64,000 bases of DNA from an uncultured Piscinibacter sp. (GTDB taxonomy: Bacteria; Pseudomonadota; Gammaproteobacteria; Burkholderiales; Burkholderiaceae_C), in NCBI RefSeq assembly GCF_937952055.1, contig NZ_CALFYO010000019.1, forward strand, positions 1 through 64,000, given 5' to 3'. The position numbers and the translations under genes were made by a program. A model generated the notes under the pieces. The model had not been told where the DNA came from. It was given only the letters and a program-made list of their open reading frames with translations, and made no database searches. Within the stretch, counting starts at the first letter, position 1, and every line of letters starts with the position of its first letter. Below are positions 26,884 to 38,988 of the stretch, piece after piece.

Positions 26884-27465
26884 ATGCTGCCCACCGAACG
26901 AGATGCCCTGCGCAAGCGACTGGTCGCCGCCCGCCAGGCCCTGCCCGACCGGCTCGAGCGTGCGGTGGCGCTGCAGAGCGTTCTACGCGTCTGGCTGGTG
27001 GGCCGGCCGGAACGCACGATCGGCGCCTACTGGCCGATCAAGGGTGAGTTCGATCCCCTGCCGGCGCTGTACCGCTGGACCGAAGGCGCACCGGAGGGCG
27101 TGGCGCGGCGCATCGGCCTGCCGGTGAAGGACCGCGAGACCGGCTCGCTGCGCTTCCACGTGTGGTATCCCGGTTGCCCGATGGAACTGGATGCCTACGA
27201 CATCCCCAAGCCGAAGGACACGGAGGAATTCGTGCCCGAACTCCTCGTCGTGCCTTGTCTCGGGTTCGGGCCGGGCGGGGTGCGCCTCGGCTACGGGGGC
27301 GGCTTCTTCGACCGCACGCTGCGCTCGATCCGGCCCCGTCCGGTCACGGTCGGGGTCAGCTACTCGCACGGCTTCCTGCCGCTGCTGCTGCCCACCGAGC
27401 AGGACTTCGTGCTCGACGCCATGCTCACCGAGGATGGCGTCAGCTGGAGCAAGCCGCTGGTGTGA
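26884..27465 (+). CDS. 5-formyltetrahydrofolate cyclo-ligase (copy 2)
   Basis: The 193-residue protein contains ERDALRKRLVAARQAL at the N-terminus, YWPIKGEFDPLP, and VPCLGFGPGGVRLGYGGGFFDR. These are the folate- and ATP-binding elements of the family. It differs clearly from copy 1 in the middle, where it has WYPGCPMELDAYDIPKP. A CACAAT hexamer at 26849-26854 could be its -10. One copy may be the housekeeping enzyme (often near ssrS 6S RNA in other bacteria) and the other a specialised paralogue. No 6S RNA was recognised here. Confidence 0.88.
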   Translation: MLPTERDALRKRLVAARQALPDRLERAVALQSVLRVWLVGRPERTIGAYWPIKGEFDPLPALYRWTEGAPEGVARRIGLPVKDRETGSLRFHVWYPGCPMELDAYDIPKPKDTEEFVPELLVVPCLGFGPGGVRLGYGGGFFDRTLRSIRPRPVTVGVSYSHGFLPLLLPTEQDFVLDAMLTEDGVSWSKPLV

Positions 27466-27529
27466 ATCGTCGGCCCCTCGGCCGTCGAGACGCCGGCCGA
27501 TCCCCCCCGGGGAGTGGCCGACCGGCCCG

Positions 27530-27555
27530 GGAGCGGCACGGCGCTCGGCCGCTCC
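27530..27555. terminator. Hairpin between convergent genes, probable terminator
   Basis: An 8-bp perfect stem (27530-27537 with 27548-27555) lies between the stop of the cyclo-ligase at 27465 and the stop of ompW copy 2 at 27577. No U-tract is present on either side, so it may act with Rho or merely protect the 3' ends. Confidence 0.45.
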
Positions 27556-27576
27556 TGCGCTGCCACCGTGGTTGAC

Positions 27577-28182
27577 TCAGAAGCGGAAGCCGACGCCCAC
27601 GCCGACCAGCAGCGGATCGACCTTGAAGTCGCCGATGTCCGTGCCGCCGACGCTGACCGTCGTCTTGATCTGCACCTTCTTCACGTCGACGTTGAAGTAG
27701 ATGTTCTTCTGGATCTCGTAGTCGAAGCCGGCGCCCACGGCGAGGCCGACGCTGTTCTTGTCGATCTCCACGCCGGCGGGCAGGTCGATGCTGGAGAAGC
27801 GCGTGTAGTTCAGACCGGCGCCGACGTAGGGCTTGAAAGCGCCCATGTCGGTGAAGTGGTACTGCGCCGAGAGTGTCGGCGGAAGGTGCTTCAACGAGCC
27901 GATCTCGGTGTCGCCGGCCTTCACCGTGTGCTTCTGCGGGTAGGTGAGCACCAACTCGGCCGCCAGGTTCGGCGTGAAGAAATAGGAGACATCGACTTCC
28001 GGGAACACTTTGTTGTTCACGGTCAGGTCGAGGCCGGTGCCATCCTTGTTCGCGCTGTCGAGGCTGAGCGCGTGCACGCGCACCATCCACGGGGTGCTCT
28101 GCGCCTGGGCAAGCATGGGAAGCGCGAAGCCGCCGGCAACGGCGAGAGCGAGGGCGGCGCGTTGGAAGGTCTTGCGGTTCAT
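27577..28182 (-). CDS. ompW: OmpW family outer membrane protein (copy 2)
   Basis: The 201-residue product has a signal peptide ending LAQAQ, then WMVRVHALSLD. LPPTLSAQYHF, FKPYVGAGLNYT, YFNVDVKKVQIKT and a terminal FRF follow. These are classic OmpW strand motifs, and it is closer to E. coli OmpW than copy 1 is. It forms a small outer membrane channel for hydrophobic solutes. The ribosome binding site AGGAA lies inside a perfect inverted repeat, so translation may be structure-controlled. It converges with the cyclo-ligase gene. Confidence 0.92.
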   Translation of the reverse strand: MNRKTFQRAALALAVAGGFALPMLAQAQSTPWMVRVHALSLDSANKDGTGLDLTVNNKVFPEVDVSYFFTPNLAAELVLTYPQKHTVKAGDTEIGSLKHLPPTLSAQYHFTDMGAFKPYVGAGLNYTRFSSIDLPAGVEIDKNSVGLAVGAGFDYEIQKNIYFNVDVKKVQIKTTVSVGGTDIGDFKVDPLLVGVGVGFRF

Positions 28183-28188
28183 GGTGAT

Positions 28189-28223
28189 TTCCTGTCGAAG
28201 CGAGGTGATTTCCTCGACAGGAA
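28189..28223 (-). promoter_or_regulatory. Leader hairpin that pairs with the ompW ribosome binding site
   Basis: On the minus strand a perfect 10-bp inverted repeat (arms 28214-28223 and 28189-28198, 15-base loop) lies just before ompW. The downstream arm ends in AGGAA, the ribosome binding site, six bases from ATG 28182. When folded, the site is fully paired. The loop carries a second copy of GGAAATCACC, the sequence spanning the ribosome binding site and spacer, so a decoy or alternative fold is possible. This is an inference from sequence only. Confidence 0.55.
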
Positions 28224-28322
28224 TTTCACTACTGCCAGAAGGGTTATTTGTTGCGGCGCATCAATCTCTTCCGGCGCCTGTGCCGTCGGCGCAACGCTGC
28301 CGCGAACGCATCCTGAGGCGGC

Positions 28323-29171
28323 TCAATCGGGCCGCGCCAGCCTTCTGCAGATCTCGAGCGGGAGCGCCGACTGGTTGAGCGTGTAGAAGTGGATGCCGGG
28401 CGCGCCGCCGTCGATGAGGCGCTCGCACAAACGCGTGATCACGTCCAGGCCAAAGGCGCGGATCGATGCGGCATCGTCCATGAAGCCTTCCATCTTCAGC
28501 GCCACCCAGCGCGGGATCTCGATGCCGTCGCGCGCGGCGAACTGCGCGATGCGCGCGTAATTGTGGAAGGGCATGATGCCCGGCACGATCGGCACCGTCA
28601 CGCCCAGGGAGCGCACCTCGTCGACGAAGTGGAAGTAGGCGTCCGGGTTGAAGAAGAACTGCGTGATGGCCGAGTCCGCACCGGCCTGCACCTTGTCGGC
28701 GAAGTGCTGCAGGTCGCGCATCGCATAGCGCTGCTGCGGGTGGTACTCGGGATAGGCTGCCACCTCGATGTGCCAGTGGTCGGGCTCGGTCTCGCGGATG
28801 AAAGACACCAGTTCGCTGGCGAAGCGGAACTCGCCGGCGGTGGCAGTGCCGCTGGGCAGGTCGCCGCGCAGCGCGACGAGCCGGTGGATGCCGCGCTCGC
28901 GAAACGTGGCGAGGATCTGGGCGATGCCCTCGCGGGTCGAGCCCACGCAGGACAGGTGGGCCGCCGCCTCGAAGCCCATCGCCGCGATCTCGCCGACCGT
29001 GGCCAGGGTCTTCTCGCGCGTGGAGCCGCCGGCACCGTAGGTCACGCTGAAGAACTCAGGTTTCGTCGCCGCGAGTTCCTGCACCACTGTGCGCAGCTTA
29101 TCGCTGCCCACCAGCGTGTTGGGCGGGAAGAACTCGAAGCTCACCGGAACGGACAGTCGGATCTCATCCAT
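28323..29171 (-). CDS. metF: Methylenetetrahydrofolate reductase (NADH), MetF
   Basis: MetF reduces 5,10-methylene-THF to 5-methyl-THF for methionine synthesis, using FAD. The 282-residue protein contains VSFEFFPPNTL, FFSVTYGAGGSTREKT, HLSCVGSTREGI, RLVALRGDLPSG and the late QFFFNPDAYFHFVDE. Those segments hold the catalytic Glu and FAD contacts. ATG 29171 is chosen; a longer reading adds residues that overlap tlyA coding. It overlaps the tlyA stop by eight bases and is the last gene of the SAH-riboswitch operon. Confidence 0.95.
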   Translation of the reverse strand: MDEIRLSVPVSFEFFPPNTLVGSDKLRTVVQELAATKPEFFSVTYGAGGSTREKTLATVGEIAAMGFEAAAHLSCVGSTREGIAQILATFRERGIHRLVALRGDLPSGTATAGEFRFASELVSFIRETEPDHWHIEVAAYPEYHPQQRYAMRDLQHFADKVQAGADSAITQFFFNPDAYFHFVDEVRSLGVTVPIVPGIMPFHNYARIAQFAARDGIEIPRWVALKMEGFMDDAASIRAFGLDVITRLCERLIDGGAPGIHFYTLNQSALPLEICRRLARPD

Positions 29172-29937
29172 GGTCGGTCTCCTGGGCGCCGCCACCTCGG
29201 TGCGCCCGCACAAAGAACTCTCGGTTGCCATCGCCGCCGGCGACGGCGCTCTCGAACCAGTCGGTCACTTCCAGGCCACTGCCGGCGCAGGCCTGGCGGA
29301 TGCGCGCCTCGACGCGCGCATAGGCGGCTTCGTCGCGCACGATGCCGCCCTTGCCGATGTCGGCCGGCTGCAACTCGAACTGCGGCTTCACCAGCATCAG
29401 CAACTCGCTGCCGCCGGAATCGAGCAGCGGCGCGAGCACCGGCAGCACCAGCGCCAGCGAGATGAACGACAGGTCGCCGACGATCAGGCCGTAGCATGTC
29501 TCGGGCAGCCCGGCCGCGTCCAGATGGCGCGCATTGACGCCCTCCAGCGCCACCACGCGCGCATCGCCGCGCAGCCGCGGGTGCAGCTGGCCGTGGCCGA
29601 CGTCGATGCCGACCACCCGCTTCGCGCCGCGCTGCAGCAGCACGTCGGTGAAGCCACCGGTGCTCTGGCCGACGTCGAGGCAGGTGCGGCCGGTGACATC
29701 GATGCCGGTGTGCGTCAGCGCACCCTCCAGCTTCAGTCCGCCGCGCGACACCCAGCGCAGCTCGGCATCGTCGGTGAGCTGAAGCTCGCAGTCCGCTGGC
29801 AGCTCGTCGCCGGCTTTGCGCGGCACCGCCCAGCCGGCGGGCCCGAGCCAGCGCACCGCGCCCTGCGCGATCAGCCGCTGTGCGGCCGAGCGCGAAGGGG
29901 CCAGACCGCGCTGCACCAGCAGCTGGTCGGCGCGCAT
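29164..29937 (-). CDS. tlyA: TlyA family rRNA (cytidine-2'-O)-methyltransferase/hemolysin-type protein
   Basis: The 257-residue protein has an N-terminal S4 RNA-binding domain (MRADQLLVQRGLAPSRSAAQRLIAQGAV) and an FtsJ-like methyltransferase domain. The latter shows CLDVGQSTGGFTDVLLQRGA, VGIDVGHGQLHP and LMLVKPQFE. TlyA methylates ribosomal RNA in mycobacteria; in Proteobacteria the target is less certain. It sits between ahcY and metF, 19 bases after ahcY. As a SAM-dependent enzyme its product SAH is the signal sensed by the riboswitch in the operon leader. Confidence 0.88.
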   Translation of the reverse strand: MRADQLLVQRGLAPSRSAAQRLIAQGAVRWLGPAGWAVPRKAGDELPADCELQLTDDAELRWVSRGGLKLEGALTHTGIDVTGRTCLDVGQSTGGFTDVLLQRGAKRVVGIDVGHGQLHPRLRGDARVVALEGVNARHLDAAGLPETCYGLIVGDLSFISLALVLPVLAPLLDSGGSELLMLVKPQFELQPADIGKGGIVRDEAAYARVEARIRQACAGSGLEVTDWFESAVAGGDGNREFFVRAHRGGGAQETDHG

Positions 29938-29956
29938 GGGCTTGACCCGCTCGCGA

Positions 29957-31390
<1,434 letters not shown>

Positions 31391-31447
31391 GTGAGGCTCC
31401 AGAATTGATGGAACCCGCACCGGGACACGTCAGGGGACTTGTGCAAT

Positions 31448-31478
31448 CTCACCCACGAGGTCTGGTCGTGCGGGTGAG
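31448..31478 (-). promoter_or_regulatory. Candidate expression-platform hairpin downstream of the SAH aptamer
   Basis: Seven-base arms (31472-31478 and 31448-31454) plus a second 4-bp stem (31466-31469 with 31055-type partner 31455-31458) form a strong hairpin. The upstream arm overlaps the last bases of the aptamer, so the two folds compete. No U-tract follows, which argues against simple intrinsic termination. This is inferred from base pairing only. Confidence 0.5.
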
Positions 31479-31540
31479 CGCCGTTGCAATCGAAGTTTCC
31501 GAGCCTGGGGCCTGAGTGCAGGCCTTGCAACGCTCCTCGG
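31473..31540 (-). promoter_or_regulatory. S-adenosylhomocysteine (SAH) riboswitch
   Basis: The minus-strand leader of ahcY contains the conserved elements of the SAH aptamer in order: CCGAGGAGCGTTGCAA, a variable hairpin (GGCCTG..CAGGCC), CCAGGCTCGG, and CAACGGCGCTCACC at the end. The first and last elements pair to form P1 and the pseudoknotted core. This class is known upstream of ahcY in Beta- and Gammaproteobacteria and raises expression when SAH accumulates. It ends 82 bases before the ahcY ATG. Confidence 0.95.
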
Positions 31541-31550
31541 AACGGGACGA

Positions 31551-31556
31551 ATTCTA
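31551..31556 (-). promoter_or_regulatory. Candidate -10 element of the ahcY operon
   Basis: TAGAAT on the minus strand lies ten bases upstream of the first conserved base of the SAH aptamer, so transcription would begin just before it. No clear -35 hexamer is seen in the GC-rich sequence above it. Confidence 0.5.
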
Positions 31557-31630
31557 GCAGCGCGCGCCGCGCGTGTGGGCGCCGGGGATGCGAGACTGGC
31601 AACCCTCGCATGCAAGGCCCACCGACACCC

Positions 31631-32401
<771 letters not shown>

Positions 32402-32403
32402 TC

Positions 32404-33315
32404 ATGGCGGGCGACTCCAGGCCGGCGGCGCTGTCCAGCGCCGCCTTCGCCACGCTGCTGCTGATCGCGCTGTTGATGGGCGCGAACCATGTCGCCGCGC
32501 GCGTCGCCTTCAACCACGGCGTGGACGTGGCCACCGCCGTGGTGTTCCGCAGCGCCGTCACGGCGCTCGTGGTGGGCGCCTTGCTGCTCGCGCAGCGCGT
32601 GCCGCTGCGGCTCACGGCTGCACACCGCCGCGCACTGCCGGCCATCGGCGTGCTCATCGCGGTGCAGAGCCTGTGCCTGTACTCGTCGGTGGCGCGCCTG
32701 CCGGTGGCGCTGGCGCTGCTGGCCTTCAACACCTATCCGTTGTGGACGGCGCTGTGGGCACGGGTGCTGTATCGGCATCGCCCGGAGCGCCGTGTATTGA
32801 TGGCCATGCCCGTGATGCTGGCCGGCCTGGCGCTCGCACTCGACGTGTTCGGCGCCGCATCGGGCCTCGGCGCGGCCGGGCAGTGGAGCCGCATCGGTGC
32901 CGGCGTGACCTTCGCACTCGCCGCCGCGGCGACCTTCGGTCTGGCATTGGTGTTCACGCAGCACGAGGCGGGCGACCTCGACGGGCGGGTGCGCACCGCC
33001 GCCACGATGGGTCAGGTGGCCCTGCTGGCACTGCTCGGCGTGGCGGTGCAGGGCGGTTTCCACCTGCCGACTGCCAGCGCGGGCTGGTGGGGCCTCGCCG
33101 GCCTGACGCTGCTGTACGGCACGGGCTTCACCATCATGTTCACCGTGCTGCCGCGCCTGGGCGTGGTCGGCAACTCGGCGATCATGAACGTCGAGCCCAT
33201 CTTCGCGCTGGTGCTCGCCTGGGTCATCCTCGGCCAGGCGATCGCGCCGTCGCAGGTGGCGGGCGGTCTGATCGTCGTCGCCACGGTGATCTGGCTGGGA
33301 CGGCGACGGCGCTAG
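32404..33315 (+). CDS. EamA/DMT family transporter
   Basis: The 303-residue protein has about ten hydrophobic helices in two EamA repeats (about 14-140 and 158-298). The second repeat ends with NSAIMNVEPIFALVLAWVILGQAIAPSQVAGGLIVV, the typical EamA closing segment. DMT proteins export amino acids, metabolites or toxic compounds across the inner membrane. It is coupled to the SDR upstream by a two-base gap. The substrate is unknown. Confidence 0.9.
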   Translation: MAGDSRPAALSSAAFATLLLIALLMGANHVAARVAFNHGVDVATAVVFRSAVTALVVGALLLAQRVPLRLTAAHRRALPAIGVLIAVQSLCLYSSVARLPVALALLAFNTYPLWTALWARVLYRHRPERRVLMAMPVMLAGLALALDVFGAASGLGAAGQWSRIGAGVTFALAAAATFGLALVFTQHEAGDLDGRVRTAATMGQVALLALLGVAVQGGFHLPTASAGWWGLAGLTLLYGTGFTIMFTVLPRLGVVGNSAIMNVEPIFALVLAWVILGQAIAPSQVAGGLIVVATVIWLGRRRR

Positions 33316-33374
33316 GCGACGCGGCACGCGACTCGCCACAGGACGCATCGCCCGCTTGACAAGACCTCCTGAGC

Positions 33375-35435
33375 ATGACGACGTCAGCCGTACGAGCCCT
33401 GTTCGCCGGGACCATCTTCACCAGCGCGTTCCTGCTGTTCCTCGTTCAGCCGCTGATCGCCAAGCAGATCCTGCCCTGGTTCGGAGGATCGGCGGCGGTG
33501 TGGTCGATCTGCATGGTGTTCTTCCAGTGCCTGCTGCTGGCAGGCTACGCGTACTCGGACGGCCTGGTGCGCCGAGTGGCCTCGGCAACCCAGACACGTG
33601 TGCATGCCGGATTGCTGCTGCTCAGCCTGGCCACGCTGCCCATCGTGGCGTCCGCGCGCTGGAAGCCCGCGGGCGACGAGGAGCCCACGTTGTGGATCCT
33701 GGGCCTGCTGCTGGCGACCGTGGGACTGCCTTATTTCCTGCTCTGCACCACGGGGCCGCTGCTGCAGTCCTGGCTGTCGGGCACCACGCTGGCCGCCGGC
33801 CTCGGTCGGCAGGTGTACCGCTACTTTTCGCTGTCCAACCTGGCCTCGCTGGTCTCGCTGCTGTGCTACCCGGTGCTCATCGAACCGTACTTCGCGCTCT
33901 TGCCGCAGGCCTGGGGCTGGTCGGCGGGCTACGCGGCCTTCGTGCTGCTCGGCTGCGGCGTCGCCTGGCAAGTGGCAAGGGCGACGGCGCCGCGGGCCGC
34001 GCCTGTAGCGGCGCAGTCCGAAGGGCCGGAATCCGCCGAGAGATCCCCTGGCCCGGCCCGCCAGGCACTCTGGCTGATCCTGCCGGCGTTGGGCTCCTGG
34101 CTGCTGCTGGCGGTGACCAACCACCTGACGCAGAACGTTGCCGCCATTCCGTTCCTGTGGGTCCTCCCGCTGGTGGTGTACCTGTTCACGTTCGTGCTGT
34201 GCTTCGAGAGCGACCGCTGGTACCGGCGGCGAGTCTGGCTGCCCCTGGCCGCCGTCGCGCTGCTGCTGTGTGCCTGGGGACTGCAGGACAGCATCGGCTC
34301 GCGCCTGCAGACGGCGCTGCCGCTGTATGGCGGCGGCCTGTTCGTGCTGTGCATGGCCTTGCATGGCGAGATGGCGCGCGATCGTCCGGGCCCGCGCTGG
34401 CTGACGCGCTTCTACCTGATGCTGGCCTGCGGCGGCGCGTTGGGCGGCATCGCCGTCGGCCTCGTCGCGCCGCGGGTGCTTCCGGCCTATTACGAACTCG
34501 GCATCGGGCTGGTGCTCACCGCGCTGGCCGGCGCGGCGGTGATGTGGTCTCGCCGCATGGCCCGCGCCGCGGCCCTCGTGCTCGCGCTCGCCTGCGCGAC
34601 GAGCCTGGGCGTGCAGGTGTGGGAGGACGCGTCGGATGCCCGCGTGCTCCAGCGCAACTTCTACGGCACGCTGAGCACCTTGGACACGCACCGCGACGAC
34701 CCGGCGGACAACGTGCGGCAGATGTACCACGGCTCGGTCAAGCACGGCGAGCAGTACCTCGCCCCGGCACGGCGCCGCGAGCCGACCACCTACTACGGCG
34801 CCACGGCCGGCATCGGCCGCGCGCTGCAGGCGGCCATGGCGAGTGCGCCGGGCCGGCCGCTGCGCGTCGGGCTCGTCGGACTGGGGGCGGGTACCCTGGC
34901 GGTCTACGGCCGGCCGGGCGACGTCTATCGCGTCTACGAGATCAATCCGCAGGTGTTCGACGTCGCCGACCGCGAGTTCAGCTTCCTGCGCGACAGCGCC
35001 GCCTCGATCGAACGCGTGCTCGGCGACGCCCGCCTGGCGCTGGAGAGCGAGCCGCCGCAGCGCTTCGACGTGCTGGCCGTGGACGCGTTCTCGGGAGACT
35101 CGGTGCCGATCCACCTGATCACGACGCAGGCGCTGGTGGTCTACGAACGGCACCTCGCGTCCGGCGGGCTGATCGCCTTCCACGTCACCAACCGCTTCCT
35201 CAACCTGCCGCCCGTCGTGCAGCGGACCGCGCAAGCCCTCGGGCTGCAGGCGCAGCTGATCCACGACGAGGCCGAGGATTCCGACTTGCGCCGTACCGAC
35301 TGGGTGCTCGTCGCGCGTGATCGCGCGGCGCTCGACCGGCCTGGCCTGCGCGACGCCGGCTCGGCGTTTCCCGAGGCGCCCGGCCTGCGGGCGTGGACCG
35401 ACGACTTCAACAACCTGTTCAGCGTCCTGAAGTAG
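33375..35435 (+). CDS. Membrane-fused spermidine synthase-like protein
   Basis: The 686-residue protein joins an N-terminal membrane region (roughly 8-410, about ten helices) to a C-terminal Rossmann domain (about 450-670). The latter contains RVGLVGLGAGTLAVYGRPGD, VYEINPQVFDVA and DVLAVDAFSGDSVPIHL, as in spermidine synthases. TYYGATAGIGRAL precedes them. This is the fused MFS/spermidine synthase family found in many bacteria; whether it transfers aminopropyl groups is unknown. It stands alone between the EamA gene and a convergent dehydratase. Confidence 0.85.
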   Translation: MTTSAVRALFAGTIFTSAFLLFLVQPLIAKQILPWFGGSAAVWSICMVFFQCLLLAGYAYSDGLVRRVASATQTRVHAGLLLLSLATLPIVASARWKPAGDEEPTLWILGLLLATVGLPYFLLCTTGPLLQSWLSGTTLAAGLGRQVYRYFSLSNLASLVSLLCYPVLIEPYFALLPQAWGWSAGYAAFVLLGCGVAWQVARATAPRAAPVAAQSEGPESAERSPGPARQALWLILPALGSWLLLAVTNHLTQNVAAIPFLWVLPLVVYLFTFVLCFESDRWYRRRVWLPLAAVALLLCAWGLQDSIGSRLQTALPLYGGGLFVLCMALHGEMARDRPGPRWLTRFYLMLACGGALGGIAVGLVAPRVLPAYYELGIGLVLTALAGAAVMWSRRMARAAALVLALACATSLGVQVWEDASDARVLQRNFYGTLSTLDTHRDDPADNVRQMYHGSVKHGEQYLAPARRREPTTYYGATAGIGRALQAAMASAPGRPLRVGLVGLGAGTLAVYGRPGDVYRVYEINPQVFDVADREFSFLRDSAASIERVLGDARLALESEPPQRFDVLAVDAFSGDSVPIHLITTQALVVYERHLASGGLIAFHVTNRFLNLPPVVQRTAQALGLQAQLIHDEAEDSDLRRTDWVLVARDRAALDRPGLRDAGSAFPEAPGLRAWTDDFNNLFSVLK

Positions 35436-35469
35436 TCCCCGGCTCTCGCCGGACCGGGACCCGCGGCCG

Positions 35470-37199
<1,730 letters not shown>

Positions 37200-37200
<1 letters not shown>

Positions 37201-38111
37201 CACTTGCTCCCGGCGGGTGGCAGCCCGTTCATCCCTGCGATGAAGTCGGCCAGCATGGGCACGAAGCGCTCGCCCTGGCCGGCGGCGTCCATCGCCGCGA
37301 ACATGTTCTTCACCTGCGGCTGCAGCAGGTTCACCGCACCGGCCTCGTTGGCCATCGCGGCGAGGTAGCGCATGTCCTTGTGGGCGTTGCTGATGGTGAA
37401 GCGGTGGGCGTTCTCGTCGCCGGCCAGCGTCCACTGCATGAAGGTGTCGTAGAAGGGACTGCGCATGCGCCCCGAGCCGATCACGGCGTGGAACTGCTCG
37501 ACCGTCAGCCCGGATCGCCGCGCGATCGCCAGTGCCTCGGAGAACAGCGCCGCGTAGCCCATGGCGATGAAGTTGTTGATCAGCTTCATCTTGTGGCCCA
37601 GCCCCACCGGGCCGAGGTGCACCACGTTGCCGGCCCAGGCGCGCAGCACCGGCTCGATGCGCGCGAACACCTCGGGCTCGGCACCGACCATGGTGTCCAG
37701 CGTGCCGGCCTCGGCTTCCTTGGGGGTGCGCGACAGCGGCGCGTCGACGAAGTGCACGTCCTTGGCCTTCGCCTCCTCGGCCAGCGACAGCGTGGAGACC
37801 GGGTTGGAGGTGGAGCAGTCGATGATCACCGTGCCCGGCTTCGCGCCGGCGAGCAGCCCGTCCGGGCCGCGCATCGTGGCTTCCACCTGCGGCGAGCCGG
37901 TCACGCACAGGTGCACGATCTCGCACTGGGAGACCAGTTCGCGCGGCGTGGCGGCCTCGCGGGCGCCGAGCGACTTGAGGTGCTCCACCGGCTCGCGCTT
38001 GCGGTGCCCCAACAGCACCAGCGGCCAGCCCTTGGTGACCAGGTTCTTCGCCATGCCGTGGCCCATCAGGCCCACGCCGATGAAGCCGACGGTCGGCTTG
38101 CGGTCGTTCAT
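37200..38111 (-). CDS. NAD(P)-dependent beta-hydroxyacid dehydrogenase (HIBADH/GlxR superfamily)
   Basis: The 303-residue protein starts VGFIGVGLMGHGMAKNL, the NAD-binding motif of 3-hydroxyisobutyrate and tartronate-semialdehyde reductases. FVDAPLSRTPKEAEAGTLDTMVG is the substrate loop and GHKMKLINNFIAMG carries the catalytic Lys. The family reduces or oxidises beta-hydroxy acids. It lies between the ABC permeases and the sugar-acid dehydratase, so a sugar-acid intermediate is the likely substrate. A second member of the superfamily (LtnD-like) is in the divergent operon. Confidence 0.87.
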
Positions 38112-38115
38112 CGCT

Positions 38116-38988
38116 TCACTCCTTGACGGAACCGGTCATGCCCGAGACGTAGTGCTCGACGAAGAACGAATAGACGAAGGCCACGGGCAGCGAGCCGAGC
38201 AGGGCGCCGGCCATCAGCGATCCCCAGTGGTAGACGTCGCCCTCGACCAGTTCCGTCACCACGCCCACCGGCACGGTCTTGTTCTCCGACGACGAGACGA
38301 AGGTCAGCGCGTAGATGAACTCGTTCCAGCTGAGCGTGAAGGCGAAGATGCCCGCCGAGATCAGCCCCGGCACGGCCAGCGGCAGGATGATCTTGACGAG
38401 GATCTGCCAGCGGCTCGCGCCGTCGATCAGCGCGCATTCCTCCAGCTCGAACGGGATGGAGCGGAAGTAGCCCATCAGCAGCCAGGTGCAGAAGGGGATG
38501 AGGAAGGTGGGATAGGCGATGATCAGCGCCAGCTTGGTGTCGAACAGGCCGAGCTGGAAGATCACCGCCGACAGCGGGATGAAGAGGATGGACGGCGGCA
38601 CCAGGTAGGCGAGGAAGATCGCGCCGCCCACCGGCTTGCTGCCGGAGAAGCGCAGCCGCTCGATCGCGTAGGCCGCCAGCACCGACGCCACGATCGAGAC
38701 GAAGGTCGACACCACCGACACCAGCACCGTGTTCCACAGCCATTCGGGGTAGGGCGTGTCGAAGATCAGCTTCTTGAAGTGAGCCAGCGTCGGCTCGATG
38801 ACCCAGAAGGGGTTGCCTTCGCGCGAGAGCAGTTCCTCGTTCGGCTTGAACGAGGTGATCACCATCCAGTAGAAGGGAAACAGCAGCACGAAGACGAAGA
38901 TGCCGATCGGGATGTAGGTCGTCACCCAGCGCCGCGGCAGCGACTGCAGGTAGTCCATGCCCACCACGTCGTCGTTGGGCTGGCTCAC
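38116..38988 (-). CDS. Carbohydrate ABC transporter permease (MalG type)
   Basis: The 290-residue protein has six predicted membrane helices. The segment EECALIDGASRWQILVKIILPLAVPGLISAGIFAF is the EAA loop that contacts the ATPase. It starts MSQPNDD and ends at GSVKE. It overlaps the first permease by four bases, so the two are translationally coupled and probably form the heterodimeric channel. Cargo is most likely a sugar or sugar acid. Confidence 0.92.
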   Translation of the reverse strand: MSQPNDDVVGMDYLQSLPRRWVTTYIPIGIFVFVLLFPFYWMVITSFKPNEELLSREGNPFWVIEPTLAHFKKLIFDTPYPEWLWNTVLVSVVSTFVSIVASVLAAYAIERLRFSGSKPVGGAIFLAYLVPPSILFIPLSAVIFQLGLFDTKLALIIAYPTFLIPFCTWLLMGYFRSIPFELEECALIDGASRWQILVKIILPLAVPGLISAGIFAFTLSWNEFIYALTFVSSSENKTVPVGVVTELVEGDVYHWGSLMAGALLGSLPVAFVYSFFVEHYVSGMTGSVKE

